Source of the DNA: Ottowia sp.
GTDB taxonomy: Bacteria; Pseudomonadota; Gammaproteobacteria; Burkholderiales; Burkholderiaceae_C
Length of the DNA stretch: 24,619 bases
Reading direction: 5' to 3'
Assembly: GCA_023228705.1 (NCBI GenBank)
Contig: JALOAS010000041.1
Coordinates: forward strand, 1-24,619
Part shown: positions 1 through 7,059 of the stretch, in pieces
How positions within the stretch are numbered: the first letter of the stretch is position 1
Layout of the letters: each line of letters starts with the position of its first letter
Notes under the pieces: generated by a model
The model's input: only the letters and a program-made list of their open reading frames with translations
Database searches by the model: none
What the model was told of the DNA's origin: nothing
Program-made: the position numbers and the translations under genes

Positions 1-208
1 GATGGGCGTGTCAGGCAAGGGTGAGTGCTGCGGCTCCAAAGGTGCCTGCGCACCTTTGGACAGCACGAACAGAAGCAGCCTCTGGCTGCGGGGCGCCCTG
101 CAAGGGCGACAACGCCGCAGACTATTGTCTGCAAGGCGGAGCAACGCAGCATGGCGCGTCCAGCGCTGTGCGATCAGGCGCATAGCGTCTTCACCTGATG
201 GATGAACA
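1..208. other. Gene-free leader stretch with two hairpins
   Basis: I recognise no gene here; the short open frames on both strands have no family resemblance and are rich in Cys, Arg and Ser, as expected for chance translation. Two perfect inverted repeats are visible. The first has 11-base arms at 35-45 and 50-60 with a CTGC loop. The second has arms GCAGAC (117-122) and GTCTGC (127-132) around TATT. Neither is followed by a T-run on either strand, so they are not classical intrinsic terminators. The upstream gene lies outside the window. Confidence 0.5.
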
Positions 209-237
209 TTGAAAAACACAAAAACTCGAGCTATAAC
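209..237 (+). promoter_or_regulatory. Putative sigma70 promoter of the yciB operon
   Basis: TTGAAA (209-214) and TATAAC (232-237) each match the sigma70 consensus hexamers at five of six positions. They are separated by exactly 17 bases in an AT-rich patch that stands out from the GC-rich surroundings. Transcription would start near 244, about 40 bases before the yciB ATG. A small palindrome, AGCTAT (229-234) / ATAGCT (240-245), overlaps the -10 box and the predicted start site. It could be an operator or simply be fortuitous. Confidence 0.6.
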
Positions 238-284
238 AAATAGCTACCAAAGAAAACAAGCGGTCCACTGCGGAATCTAGGTTC

Positions 285-848
285 ATGAGAGTCCTGCTCG
301 ACTTTGTCCCCATCCTGCTGTTCTTCATTGCCTACAAGCTGTGGGGCATCTACGTGGGCACGGCCGTGCTCATGGCCGGCATGACGGTGCAGATGGGCAT
401 CATCTATGCACTGGACCGCAAGCTCAGCACCATGCACAAGGCGACGCTGGCGCTGGTGCTGATTTTTGGCGTGCTCACGCTGCTGCTGCGCGACGACCGC
501 TTCATCAAGTGGAAGCCCACCGTGCTCTACGTGGCCATGGCGCTCGCGCTGGGCCTGGCGCTGTGGGTCTGGCACAAGAACTTCCTGAAGATGATGCTGG
601 GCAGCCAGCTGACGTTGCCCGATTTCGCATGGAACCGATTGACCGTGGCATGGATCGGATACTGCATGTTCATGGCGGTACTCAATGGCTACATTGCCGC
701 GTGGTTCTCCACCGACGCCTGGGCCAACTTCAAGCTGTGGGGATATGCCTTCCCCATCGTCTTCATTATTGGTCAGGGAATCTACGTGGCGCGCCACCTG
801 CGCGAGCCGTCCACGCCTGGAGCCGGCCCGCCGGGGGTGCGCGAATGA
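285..848 (+). CDS. yciB: Inner-membrane protein YciB (septation protein A / IspZ family)
   Basis: A polytopic inner-membrane protein of the YciB/IspZ family, associated with cell-envelope synthesis and normal septation; its molecular activity is not firmly known. The 187-residue product has the usual family length. Hydrophobic segments lie at roughly 4-20, 22-42, 52-69, 80-96, 118-142 and 152-170. Family hallmarks are visible: DFVPILLFFIAYK at the N-terminus, FIKWKPTVLY near 73-82, and the Asn/Trp pair in AVLNGYIAAW near 131-140. The ATG at 285 begins directly with the conserved hydrophobic start. The gene heads a probable operon: its TGA overlaps the ATG of the following bolA-like gene (ATGA), suggesting translational coupling, and a good promoter lies just upstream. 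The extreme C-terminus (Pro/Gly rich) is not conserved in the family. Confidence 0.93.
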   Translation: MRVLLDFVPILLFFIAYKLWGIYVGTAVLMAGMTVQMGIIYALDRKLSTMHKATLALVLIFGVLTLLLRDDRFIKWKPTVLYVAMALALGLALWVWHKNFLKMMLGSQLTLPDFAWNRLTVAWIGYCMFMAVLNGYIAAWFSTDAWANFKLWGYAFPIVFIIGQGIYVARHLREPSTPGAGPPGVRE

Positions 849-1108
849 GCGAGCTGGCCCATGAAATGGAGCAGCGCCTGCGCCAGCAGCTGAAGCCCGC
901 GTTTGTCCAGGTGCTGGACGAAAGCTGGCAGCACGAAGGACATGCCGGCGCCAATGGCACCGGCTTTGGCACGCACTTTCGGGTGCGCATTGCCGCATCC
1001 GCGCTGGACGGCCTGGGCCGCGTGGCGCGGCACCGCCTTGTTTATGATGCGCTGGCTGAATTCATCAACCACCGGGGCGTCCATGCGCTGGTCATAGAGC
1101 TCGCGTAA
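845..1108 (+). CDS. BolA family protein
   Basis: An 87-residue BolA-like protein. The family works with monothiol glutaredoxins in iron-sulfur cluster trafficking, and some members act in morphology and stress control. The core motif is clear: GTHFRVRI followed by VARHRLVYDAL, matching the family pattern of a beta strand, then RHR and a Tyr-containing helix. The C-terminus HALVIEL matches the usual ending. I chose the ATG at 845 because it overlaps the yciB stop as ATGA and gives normal BolA length; a longer in-frame reading to 341 would run through yciB and is a shadow. The yciB-bolA-isomerase order is common in Comamonadaceae. Which BolA subtype (BolA or IbaG) it belongs to cannot be settled from sequence alone. 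Confidence 0.9.
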   Translation: MSELAHEMEQRLRQQLKPAFVQVLDESWQHEGHAGANGTGFGTHFRVRIAASALDGLGRVARHRLVYDALAEFINHRGVHALVIELA

Positions 1109-1202
1109 GGTCCAAGTGGCGCCCGCACCAAGTCCCACAATCCCATCCGGTTCCCGCTTCTTGCCGGCTGCCGGCCATCCATCTTCTTCTTCACGCTTTT
1201 TC

Positions 1203-2024
1203 ATGAAACAACACCTCATTGCCCTCACCGCTGCCGCCCTGCTTGCCAGCAGCTTCACCCTGCCCGTGCACGCGCAAGACAACGTTGCCGTTGTCAACGG
1301 CCAGGCCATACCGCAGGCCCGGCTGGACGCGCTGAAGTCGCAAATCGAGCAGCAGGCCGCGCGCATGGGCCAGCCCGTGCCGCCGGAGATCCTCGACCAG
1401 CTGCGTGAAGAGGTCATCGCGCGCGAAGTCTTTGCGCAGGAAGCCCAGCGCCAGGGGCTGGACAAGACCGACGCGTACCGCAACAAGCTGCAACTGGCCA
1501 GGGAAAGCATCCTGGCCAGTGAGCTGTTTGCCCACTACATGGACGAACACCCGGTTTCCGACAAGGACGCGCAGGCCGAATACGACAACCTGGTCAAGGC
1601 GCAGGCGGAATCGGCTTCGGGCAAGGAATACAAGTCGCACCACATCCTCGTTGACGATGAAGACGAGGCCAAGTCCATCATTGCCGAACTGAAGAAGGGC
1701 GCCAGCTTCGAGGACCTGGCCAAGGACAAGTCCAAGGACCCGGGCTCGGGAGCCAACGGCGGCGACCTGGGCTGGGCCAGGCCCGACAGTTTCGTTCCCG
1801 AGTTTTCCCAAGCGCTCAAGAGCCTGGACAAGGGCCAGGTGACCGAGACGCCAGTCAAGTCGCAGTTTGGTTACCACATCATCCGGCTGGACGACGTTCG
1901 CGACGCCAAGGCGCCGGAGGCACCACCCTTTGACGCCGTCAAGGACCAGATCAAGGAGCGCCTGGAGCAACAGAAGGTGGCCGCGTACCAGCAGGAGCTG
2001 CGGGACAAGGCCAAGGTGGAATAG
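1203..2024 (+). CDS. Periplasmic parvulin-type peptidylprolyl isomerase
   Basis: A 273-residue exported prolyl cis-trans isomerase/chaperone of the PpiC/SurA/PrsA type, expected to help fold envelope proteins. Residues 1-24 form a signal peptide (basic start, hydrophobic core, cleavage near VHA-QD). Residues about 25-135 are a SurA_N-like helical region opening with the typical VNGQAIP. The rotamase domain spans about 144-232, with the hallmarks HHILV, the SKDPGS..GGDLGW stretch, and QFGYHIIRL. The C-terminal tail is charged and helical. I chose ATG 1203 because it begins the signal peptide; a GTG at 1116 is in frame with an AAGG just upstream but would bury the signal. The 20 bases before ATG 1203 are pyrimidine-rich and show no Shine-Dalgarno. 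The gene is probably co-transcribed with yciB and bolA. Confidence 0.88.
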   Translation: MKQHLIALTAAALLASSFTLPVHAQDNVAVVNGQAIPQARLDALKSQIEQQAARMGQPVPPEILDQLREEVIAREVFAQEAQRQGLDKTDAYRNKLQLARESILASELFAHYMDEHPVSDKDAQAEYDNLVKAQAESASGKEYKSHHILVDDEDEAKSIIAELKKGASFEDLAKDKSKDPGSGANGGDLGWARPDSFVPEFSQALKSLDKGQVTETPVKSQFGYHIIRLDDVRDAKAPEAPPFDAVKDQIKERLEQQKVAAYQQELRDKAKVE

Positions 2025-2080
2025 GTGTTGAGCGTTGAGCGGATCCGCAAGACGCAAGTCGCCAAACGCTCAACACCCTC
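2025..2080. repeat. Dispersed palindromic repeat, copy A
   Basis: This 56-base gap between two convergent stop codons is filled by a hairpin element. Arms GTGTTGAGCG (2025-2034) and CGCTCAACAC (2067-2076) are perfectly complementary. Inside lie a second TTGAGCG heptamer, a GCGGATCCGC palindrome (2039-2048) and a GCCAAACGC core. Related copies occur at 13834-13934 and 24214-24272. The position suggests an mRNA 3'-end or bidirectional termination role, but neither strand has a T-run. Confidence 0.75.
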
Positions 2081-2821
2081 TCAATGCAGTATCTGCCGCA
2101 AAAAGAGCTGCGTGCGCTCGTTCTGCGGGCTGTCAAAAAACGCCTCCGGTGTGTTCTGCTCGATGATCTGGCCCGCGTCCATGAAGATGACGCGGTTGGC
2201 CACTTGGCGCGCAAAGCCCATTTCATGCGTCACGCACAGCATGGTCATGCCGGACTCCTCCGCCAGCTCGACCATCACGTCCAGCACCTCCTTGACCATT
2301 TCCGGGTCCAGCGCCGACGTGGGTTCGTCAAACAGCATGATCTTGGGCTGCATGCACAGCGAGCGCGCGATCGCCACCCGCTGCTGCTGGCCGCCCGACA
2401 GCTGGCCGGGGTATTTCAGCGCCTGATCGGGGATGCGCACGCGCTCGAGATACGTCATCGCCATCGCCTCCGCCTCGGCGCGGGGTCGCCTGAGCACCCA
2501 GACCGGCCCCAGGATCAGGTTTTCCAGCACCGTCATGTGCGGAAACAGGTTGAAGTGCTGGAACACCATCCCCACGTCGCGCCGTATGGCCTCTATCTGC
2601 TTGAGGTTGCTGGTCAACTCCACCCCGTCTACGGCGATGCGTCCTTCCTGGTGTTCCTCCAGCCGGTTGATGCAGCGGATCAGCGTGGACTTGCCGGACC
2701 CGGACGGCCCGCAGATCACGATGCGCTCGCCCGGGCGCACGATCAGGTTCACGTCCTTGAGCACGTGAAACTCCCCAAACCACTTGTTCACGTTCTGCAT
2801 TTCAATGATCGCGTCGGACAT
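2081..2821 (-). CDS. aapP: Polar amino-acid ABC transporter, ATP-binding subunit
   Basis: A 246-residue ATPase that powers uptake of L-amino acids with AapQ, AapM and AapJ at the cytoplasmic face of the inner membrane. All ABC motifs are present: Walker A GPSGSGKST (38-46), Q-loop Gln88, signature LSGGQQQR (141-148), Walker B IMLFDEP (161-167) and H-loop His199. The overall sequence is of the GlnQ/AapP type. I start it at ATG 2821, which has a purine-rich GGAAAGAG about ten bases upstream; an alternative in-frame start at 2872 would overlap the end of aapM and add an unconserved basic leader. It is the last gene of the operon, with 28 bases between it and aapM. The gene ends facing the isomerase gene, separated only by repeat copy A. 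Confidence 0.93.
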   Translation of the reverse strand: MSDAIIEMQNVNKWFGEFHVLKDVNLIVRPGERIVICGPSGSGKSTLIRCINRLEEHQEGRIAVDGVELTSNLKQIEAIRRDVGMVFQHFNLFPHMTVLENLILGPVWVLRRPRAEAEAMAMTYLERVRIPDQALKYPGQLSGGQQQRVAIARSLCMQPKIMLFDEPTSALDPEMVKEVLDVMVELAEESGMTMLCVTHEMGFARQVANRVIFMDAGQIIEQNTPEAFFDSPQNERTQLFLRQILH

Positions 2822-2849
2822 GGCTGTGGCTCTTTCCGGTCTGCAAGAG

Positions 2850-3956
2850 TCAGCGCTGCTGCGCCTGGTCAAAGCGCCGCTCCAGGGTCACGCTGTAGCG
2901 CGACATGGAAAAGCAGAACACGAAATAAATGGCTGCAATGAAGAGGTAGGAGTCAATGCTGAACCCCTGCCAGCCCGGGTCCAGCACGGCCGCCCGCGAC
3001 GCCTGCATGAGGTCGAAGATGCCGATGATGACCACCAGCGACGTGTCCTTGAACAGCGAGATGAACGTGCTCACGAGCGGCGGGATGACGACCTTCAGCG
3101 CCTGCGGCAGGATGACCTTGCGCATGCGCTGCCAGTAGCTCAGTCCCAGCGAGTCGGCGCCCTCGTACTGGCCCCGGGGGATGGACTGCAGGCCGCCGCG
3201 CACCACCTCGGCAACGTAGGCCGCGGTGAACAGGATGAGCGCGATCTGTGCCCGCAGCAGCTTGTCTATGGAAACGCCCTCCGGGAGGAACAGCGGCAGC
3301 ATGACCGACGACATGAACAGCAGGCTGATCAGTGGCACGCCGCGGATGAGCTCGATGTAGACCACGCACACCGCCTTGATCGCCGGCATGTTCGAGCGCC
3401 GCCCCAGCGCCAGCAGCACGCCAAAGGGAAACGCCATGCCGATGCCAAACGTGGCCAGGATCAGCGTCAGTGGCAAGCCGCCCCAGCGGCTGTCTTCCAC
3501 GTACGTCAGGCCCAGCACGCCCCCCCACATCAGCACGGCCACGGCAGCCAGCGCAGCCAGCCAGGCCAGCGCCAGCAGCGGATGCCAGAAGCGGCGGATG
3601 CAGCTGCCGATCACGATGCCGACCAGGATGACGGACGCCAGCAGCGGACGCCACTGCTCGTCGTAGGGGTAGAGACCAAACAGGATGAGCCGGTGCTTCT
3701 CGCGCACCAGCGCCCAGCAATATCCGCCGTTTTCACGGCAGCCCGCAGCCGTGCTCGCGGCAAAATCGGGCTTCAGGAAAAAATAATCGATCAGCACCGG
3801 AACCGCCAGCAGCAGGATCCAGGCCGTCAGGATGGTCAGGATGGCGTGCAGCGGCGTGGCAAACAGGCGCGTGCGCAGCCAGCCAAGCGCGCCGGCGCGC
3901 GCGGTCGGCGGCGGCCGCGGTGCAATCAGCTCGGGACCCGTGTACGGCGTGCTCAC
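2850..3956 (-). CDS. aapM: Polar amino-acid ABC transporter, permease AapM
   Basis: A 368-residue inner-membrane permease of the HisMQ type. Hydrophobic segments lie near 37-58, 104-120, 125-150, 160-185, 208-224 and 236-250, with more toward the C-terminus. The cytoplasmic EAA loop that docks to the ATPase is visible around 250-272 (AEVVRGG.., GQYEGADSLG). Length and the long N-terminal region before the permease core fit AapM rather than the shorter GltK/HisM proteins. The start is GTG at 3956, only four bases after the aapQ stop, implying translational coupling. It should pair with AapQ to form the translocation pore. The exact substrate is not readable from sequence; the family is general for polar and other L-amino acids. 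Confidence 0.92.
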   Translation of the reverse strand: MSTPYTGPELIAPRPPPTARAGALGWLRTRLFATPLHAILTILTAWILLLAVPVLIDYFFLKPDFAASTAAGCRENGGYCWALVREKHRLILFGLYPYDEQWRPLLASVILVGIVIGSCIRRFWHPLLALAWLAALAAVAVLMWGGVLGLTYVEDSRWGGLPLTLILATFGIGMAFPFGVLLALGRRSNMPAIKAVCVVYIELIRGVPLISLLFMSSVMLPLFLPEGVSIDKLLRAQIALILFTAAYVAEVVRGGLQSIPRGQYEGADSLGLSYWQRMRKVILPQALKVVIPPLVSTFISLFKDTSLVVIIGIFDLMQASRAAVLDPGWQGFSIDSYLFIAAIYFVFCFSMSRYSVTLERRFDQAQQR

Positions 3957-3960
3957 GGCG

Positions 3961-5154
3961 TCAACGCTCCACCAGCGCCATGCGCTTGTTGTACCAGTTC
4001 ATGAACGCGGAAATAGACAGGCTCACCACCAGGTACGCGGCCATGATGATCATGATGCCCTCGATGGCCTGCCCGGTCTGGTTCAGGATGGTGTTGGTCA
4101 CCGCGACGATGTCCGGATAGCCGATGGCTACGGCCAGCGAGCTGTTCTTCATCAGGTTCAGGTACTGGCTGGTCATGGGCGGGATGATGACCCGCATGGC
4201 CTGCGGCAGCACGACCCGCCGCAACACGCGCCTGCGCCGCAGCCCCAGCGACGCAGCTGCCTCCCACTGCCCCGTGTCCACGGCCTGGACGCCCGAGCGC
4301 ACCACCTCGGCGATGTACGCCGCGGTGTAGATCACCAGCCCCGCCAGCAGGGCGGACAGCTCCGGCGTCAGCGTCAGGCCGCCCTGGAAGTTGAACCCCG
4401 TGAGCACCGGACGGTCCACTTCCAGCGCGGCTCCGCTGGCCAGCCACGCCAGCAGCGGCAGGCCAGCAAGCAGCAACAGCGCAACCCGGCCCAGTGGGAA
4501 GATGCGGCCGGTGCTGTCCTGGCGCCGCCGCGCCCAGTGCGCAATCACGACCACCGCAACGATGGCCAGCGCCAACCCACCCAGGATCCAGTCCATGGCG
4601 TGTCCCGCCAGCCAGGGCAGGCGCAGCCCGCGGTTGGAGATGAACACGTCCGGCAGCGGCGACAGCGCCTGCCGGGGACCCGGCATGATCTCTGTGATCA
4701 GCGCGTACCAGAAGAAAAGCTGCAACAGCAGCGGCACGTTGCGCATGACCTCCACGTACAGGCCGCACAGGCGCGAGACCAGCCAGTTCCGGGACAGGCG
4801 CCCGATGCCGACCAGCGTGCCCAGCAGCGTGGCCGCGACGATGCCGATGACCGACACCATGAGCGTGTTGACCAGCCCCACCAGCACCGCGCGCCCGTAC
4901 GTGTCGTTGGGCGAGTACGCAATGGCCGTCTCGCCAATGGCAAACCCGGCCCGCTGCTGCAGGAAGTCAAAGCCGGTGGTGATGTTGCGCTTGGACAGGT
5001 TGTGCAGCGTGTTGGACGCCAGGTACCAGATGAACAGCCCGACCAGGCCCAGCAGCAGCGCCTGGTAGACCAGCGCGCGCAGCGCCGGGTCGTTCCAGGA
5101 CCAGCGCGGTCGCGCCGGCCTCCTGCGCCTGGCTCGGGGTGCGGTCATCGGCAT
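3961..5154 (-). CDS. aapQ: Polar amino-acid ABC transporter, permease AapQ
   Basis: A 397-residue permease, partner of AapM in the amino-acid importer. A very basic Arg-rich N-terminus (about residues 5-17) precedes the first membrane segment (about 28-47), fitting a cytoplasmic N-terminus. Further hydrophobic stretches lie near 88-116, 140-155, 188-207, 221-242 and 266-281. The EAA loop is at about 283-305 (EVVRSG.., GQWEAAASLG). The large insert between the first permease helices and the core is typical of AapQ. ATG 5154 is used here; ATG 5148 two codons later is an equally plausible start. It is separated from aapJ by an 85-base gap holding a very strong hairpin. Confidence 0.92.
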   Translation of the reverse strand: MPMTAPRARRRRPARPRWSWNDPALRALVYQALLLGLVGLFIWYLASNTLHNLSKRNITTGFDFLQQRAGFAIGETAIAYSPNDTYGRAVLVGLVNTLMVSVIGIVAATLLGTLVGIGRLSRNWLVSRLCGLYVEVMRNVPLLLQLFFWYALITEIMPGPRQALSPLPDVFISNRGLRLPWLAGHAMDWILGGLALAIVAVVVIAHWARRRQDSTGRIFPLGRVALLLLAGLPLLAWLASGAALEVDRPVLTGFNFQGGLTLTPELSALLAGLVIYTAAYIAEVVRSGVQAVDTGQWEAAASLGLRRRRVLRRVVLPQAMRVIIPPMTSQYLNLMKNSSLAVAIGYPDIVAVTNTILNQTGQAIEGIMIIMAAYLVVSLSISAFMNWYNKRMALVER

Positions 5155-5171
5155 GCCGGTCCGGCAAGGCA

Positions 5172-5230
5172 GCAGCCCGGCATGGGGCGGCAGGCGCCAG
5201 GCGCTGCCGCCCCATGCCGGCGCGGGCTGC
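5172..5230 (-). promoter_or_regulatory. Long intergenic hairpin between aapJ and aapQ
   Basis: A perfect 16-base stem, arms 5178-5193 and 5204-5219 around a ten-base loop, is extended by outer arms GCAGCCC (5172-5178) and GGGCTGC (5224-5230) across a short bulge. It lies between the stop of the binding-protein gene and the first permease gene. There is no T-run after it in the direction of transcription, so it is unlikely to be a full terminator. In many ABC operons a hairpin here protects the upstream mRNA or partially attenuates, giving excess binding protein; that role here is inference. Confidence 0.7.
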
Positions 5231-5239
5231 CGGCCGGGT

Positions 5240-6259
5240 TCAGCGGATGGGCCAGGCGTACATGACGCCGCCGTCGGTCCACTGTGCGTTCAGGCCGCGC
5301 TCCAGCTTGAGCGGCGATCCCATGCCGACGTTGCGCTCGAACGACTCGCCGTAGTTGCCCACCTGCTTGACGATGTTGTACGCCCAGCGGTTGTCCACCT
5401 GCAATCCCTTGCCCATGTCGCCGGTCACGCCCAGGATGCGCTGGATGTCCGGGTTGTCGCTCTTGAGCATCTCGTCGACGTTCTTGGAGGTGATTCCCTT
5501 CTCCTCGGCCTCGACCCAGCCGTTCAGCGCCCAGCGCACGACCATGAACCACTCGTCGTCGCCCTGGCGCACCATGGGTCCCAGCGGCTCCTTGGACAGG
5601 TCCTCGGGCAGGATGATGTACTCGTCCGGGCTGGCGGAAGACGCACGCAGCGCGGCCAGTTGCGACTTGTCGCTGGTGGTGGCGTCGCAGCGACCGGACT
5701 CAAAGGTGCGGAATCCGCCCTCGGACGTCTCTATGACGACGGGCTTGTACGAGATCTCGTGCGCATGGAACCAGTCGGCCAGGTTCAGCTCGGTGGTGGT
5801 GCCCTGCAGCACGCAGATGGTCGCGCCATCGAGCTCGGTGACCGAGCTCACGCCCAGGTCCTTCTTCACGATCACGCCCTGACTGTCGTAGTAGTTGATT
5901 CCGGCACTCATCAGCCCCTGCGTGGTGTCGCGGCTCATGGTGGCGGTGGTGTTGCGCGTGAGCACGTCGATCTCGCCGGATTGCAGCGCCGTCAGGCGTT
6001 GCTGCGTGGTCAGCGGCGTGACCTTGAACTTGGACGCATCGCCAAACACCATGGTGGCAATGCTGCGGCACATGTCTATGTCCAGGCCCTTCCACTCGCC
6101 CTTGCTGTCGGCCAGCGCAAAGCCGCCCAGGCCGCTGTTGACGCCGCACTGCACGTAACCGCGCTCGCGCACGGTGTCGTAGGTCTCGCCCGCCTGCGCC
6201 GTGGTCACGGTGGCAAGCAGCAGCGCTGCCGCTGCGGCAGCTCCTGTCATCCATTTCAT
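5240..6259 (-). CDS. aapJ: Polar amino-acid ABC transporter, periplasmic binding protein
   Basis: A 339-residue substrate-binding protein that captures L-amino acids in the periplasm and delivers them to AapQM. Residues 1-23 are a signal peptide ending TAQA, followed by GETY. The mature part is a family-3 solute-binding fold; GGFALADSKGEWKGLDIDMC and the ARNTTAT-like region RNTTATMSRD are characteristic of the AapJ/BztA group. ATG 6259 is preceded by GGGAGA at a good distance (7 bases); earlier in-frame codons would add an unconserved leader before the signal peptide. It is the first gene of the four-gene operon. The hairpin downstream and the palindrome about 40 bases upstream suggest control of level and expression respectively, but no specific regulator can be named. 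Confidence 0.93.
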   Translation of the reverse strand: MKWMTGAAAAAALLLATVTTAQAGETYDTVRERGYVQCGVNSGLGGFALADSKGEWKGLDIDMCRSIATMVFGDASKFKVTPLTTQQRLTALQSGEIDVLTRNTTATMSRDTTQGLMSAGINYYDSQGVIVKKDLGVSSVTELDGATICVLQGTTTELNLADWFHAHEISYKPVVIETSEGGFRTFESGRCDATTSDKSQLAALRASSASPDEYIILPEDLSKEPLGPMVRQGDDEWFMVVRWALNGWVEAEEKGITSKNVDEMLKSDNPDIQRILGVTGDMGKGLQVDNRWAYNIVKQVGNYGESFERNVGMGSPLKLERGLNAQWTDGGVMYAWPIR

Positions 6260-6297
6260 GGTCGATCTCCCAAGTGTTTTTTGAACGCACCAGCCGG

Positions 6298-6317
6298 CGT
6301 TGGCGCGCGCGCCAACG
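6298..6317. promoter_or_regulatory. 20-base perfect palindrome upstream of aapJ
   Basis: CGTTGGCGCGCGCGCCAACG is a perfect two-fold palindrome lying 38 bases before the aapJ ATG. It sits in the probable 5' leader, downstream of a candidate -10 box (TATGAT on the minus strand at 6337-6342; no convincing -35). It could be a dimeric repressor site or an RNA hairpin. I do not recognise it as a known operator. Confidence 0.5.
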
Positions 6318-6336
6318 GCCCGGCCTGTGTGTCCCA

Positions 6337-6342
6337 ATCATA
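6337..6342 (-). promoter_or_regulatory. Candidate -10 box for the aap operon
   Basis: TATGAT on the minus strand matches five of six bases of TATAAT in a GC-rich region. The sequence 17 bases upstream (ATGGAT) is a poor -35 match. If real, transcription would begin about 70 bases before aapJ and the 6298-6317 palindrome would lie in the first part of the leader. The rest of the 296-base aapJ-usp gap shows no recognisable gene. Confidence 0.3.
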
Positions 6343-6555
6343 GCCATGACGCCGACCGCATCCATACGGGAAAACCCGGAACCCCTGCCCGGCTGCCCGG
6401 CGCGGGCGTCCGGGACGGCGCCAGCGTCCCGGCCGGGCCACTGACATTTGCACAGATGCGGGCACGCTGCAGGCGAGGCCGGCAGCAACCCCGGCCGCTC
6501 GATCATGGCATCATGGACGCCGTGGCCATTCGTGATCAAGACCGGAGGACTTGCC

Positions 6556-7017
6556 GTGGATTTCAAGATTCTTCTGCCGCTGGACGGCACCGCCGTCTCG
6601 CTTCAGCAGGCTCGGTTTGCCATACAGCTTGGCCTGAACGGGCTGAAGGCGCACCACGTCGTCACCAATATCCAGGAGCCGGCCAGCTTTTACGAGATCC
6701 TGCGCGTGCATGATCCTTCCATGCTGGCGCAGCTGACCACCGACACTGCGCAGGAGCTGATGCAGCCGGCGCTGCAACTGCTGGACGCTGCCAAGCTGTC
6801 CTACGAAGCCATCATCGTCGAAGACACGCACCCCGTGCAGGGCATGCTGGAGCTCATTGCCCTGCAACACTGCGACCTGGCCATCGTGGGCCTGCACGAC
6901 CGCTCGCTGTTCGAGCGCAAGGGGCTGTACGCAACCAGCGAGCGACTGGCCCGCGCTGCGCCGATTCCCGTGCTCTCGGTGCGCGCCCCCGTGCCACGCG
7001 AGTCCACGCGCGCGTGA
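6556..7017 (+). CDS. Universal stress protein (UspA-like) family
   Basis: A 153-residue single-domain cytoplasmic protein with the Usp alpha/beta fold pattern: a first strand FKILLPLDG with the early Asp, a later strand DLAIVGLHDRS, and an ending PIPVLSVR, all matching Usp landmarks. I start it at GTG 6556 because GGAGGA sits six bases upstream and the encoded VDFKILLPLDG is the proper domain start; an upstream ATG would add an unconserved extension. The usual ATP-binding glycine motif (G-2X-G-9X-G-S/T) is degenerate here (GLHDRSLFERKGLYATS), so nucleotide binding is uncertain. It lies 42 bases before the DUF2236 gene on the same strand and is likely co-transcribed with it. Function beyond stress association cannot be stated. 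Confidence 0.85.
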   Translation: MDFKILLPLDGTAVSLQQARFAIQLGLNGLKAHHVVTNIQEPASFYEILRVHDPSMLAQLTTDTAQELMQPALQLLDAAKLSYEAIIVEDTHPVQGMLELIALQHCDLAIVGLHDRSLFERKGLYATSERLARAAPIPVLSVRAPVPRESTRA

Positions 7018-7059
7018 GCCGTCGGCAGGTTGCGGCCCTGAACGCGGAGCCACCAGGCC

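Noticed and set aside
2784..5265. Very long open frames on the plus strand opposite the aap genes
   Set aside because: They are rich in His, Arg, Gln and Ala with no family pattern and lie exactly antisense to well-conserved transporter genes. In GC-rich DNA such shadows are expected.
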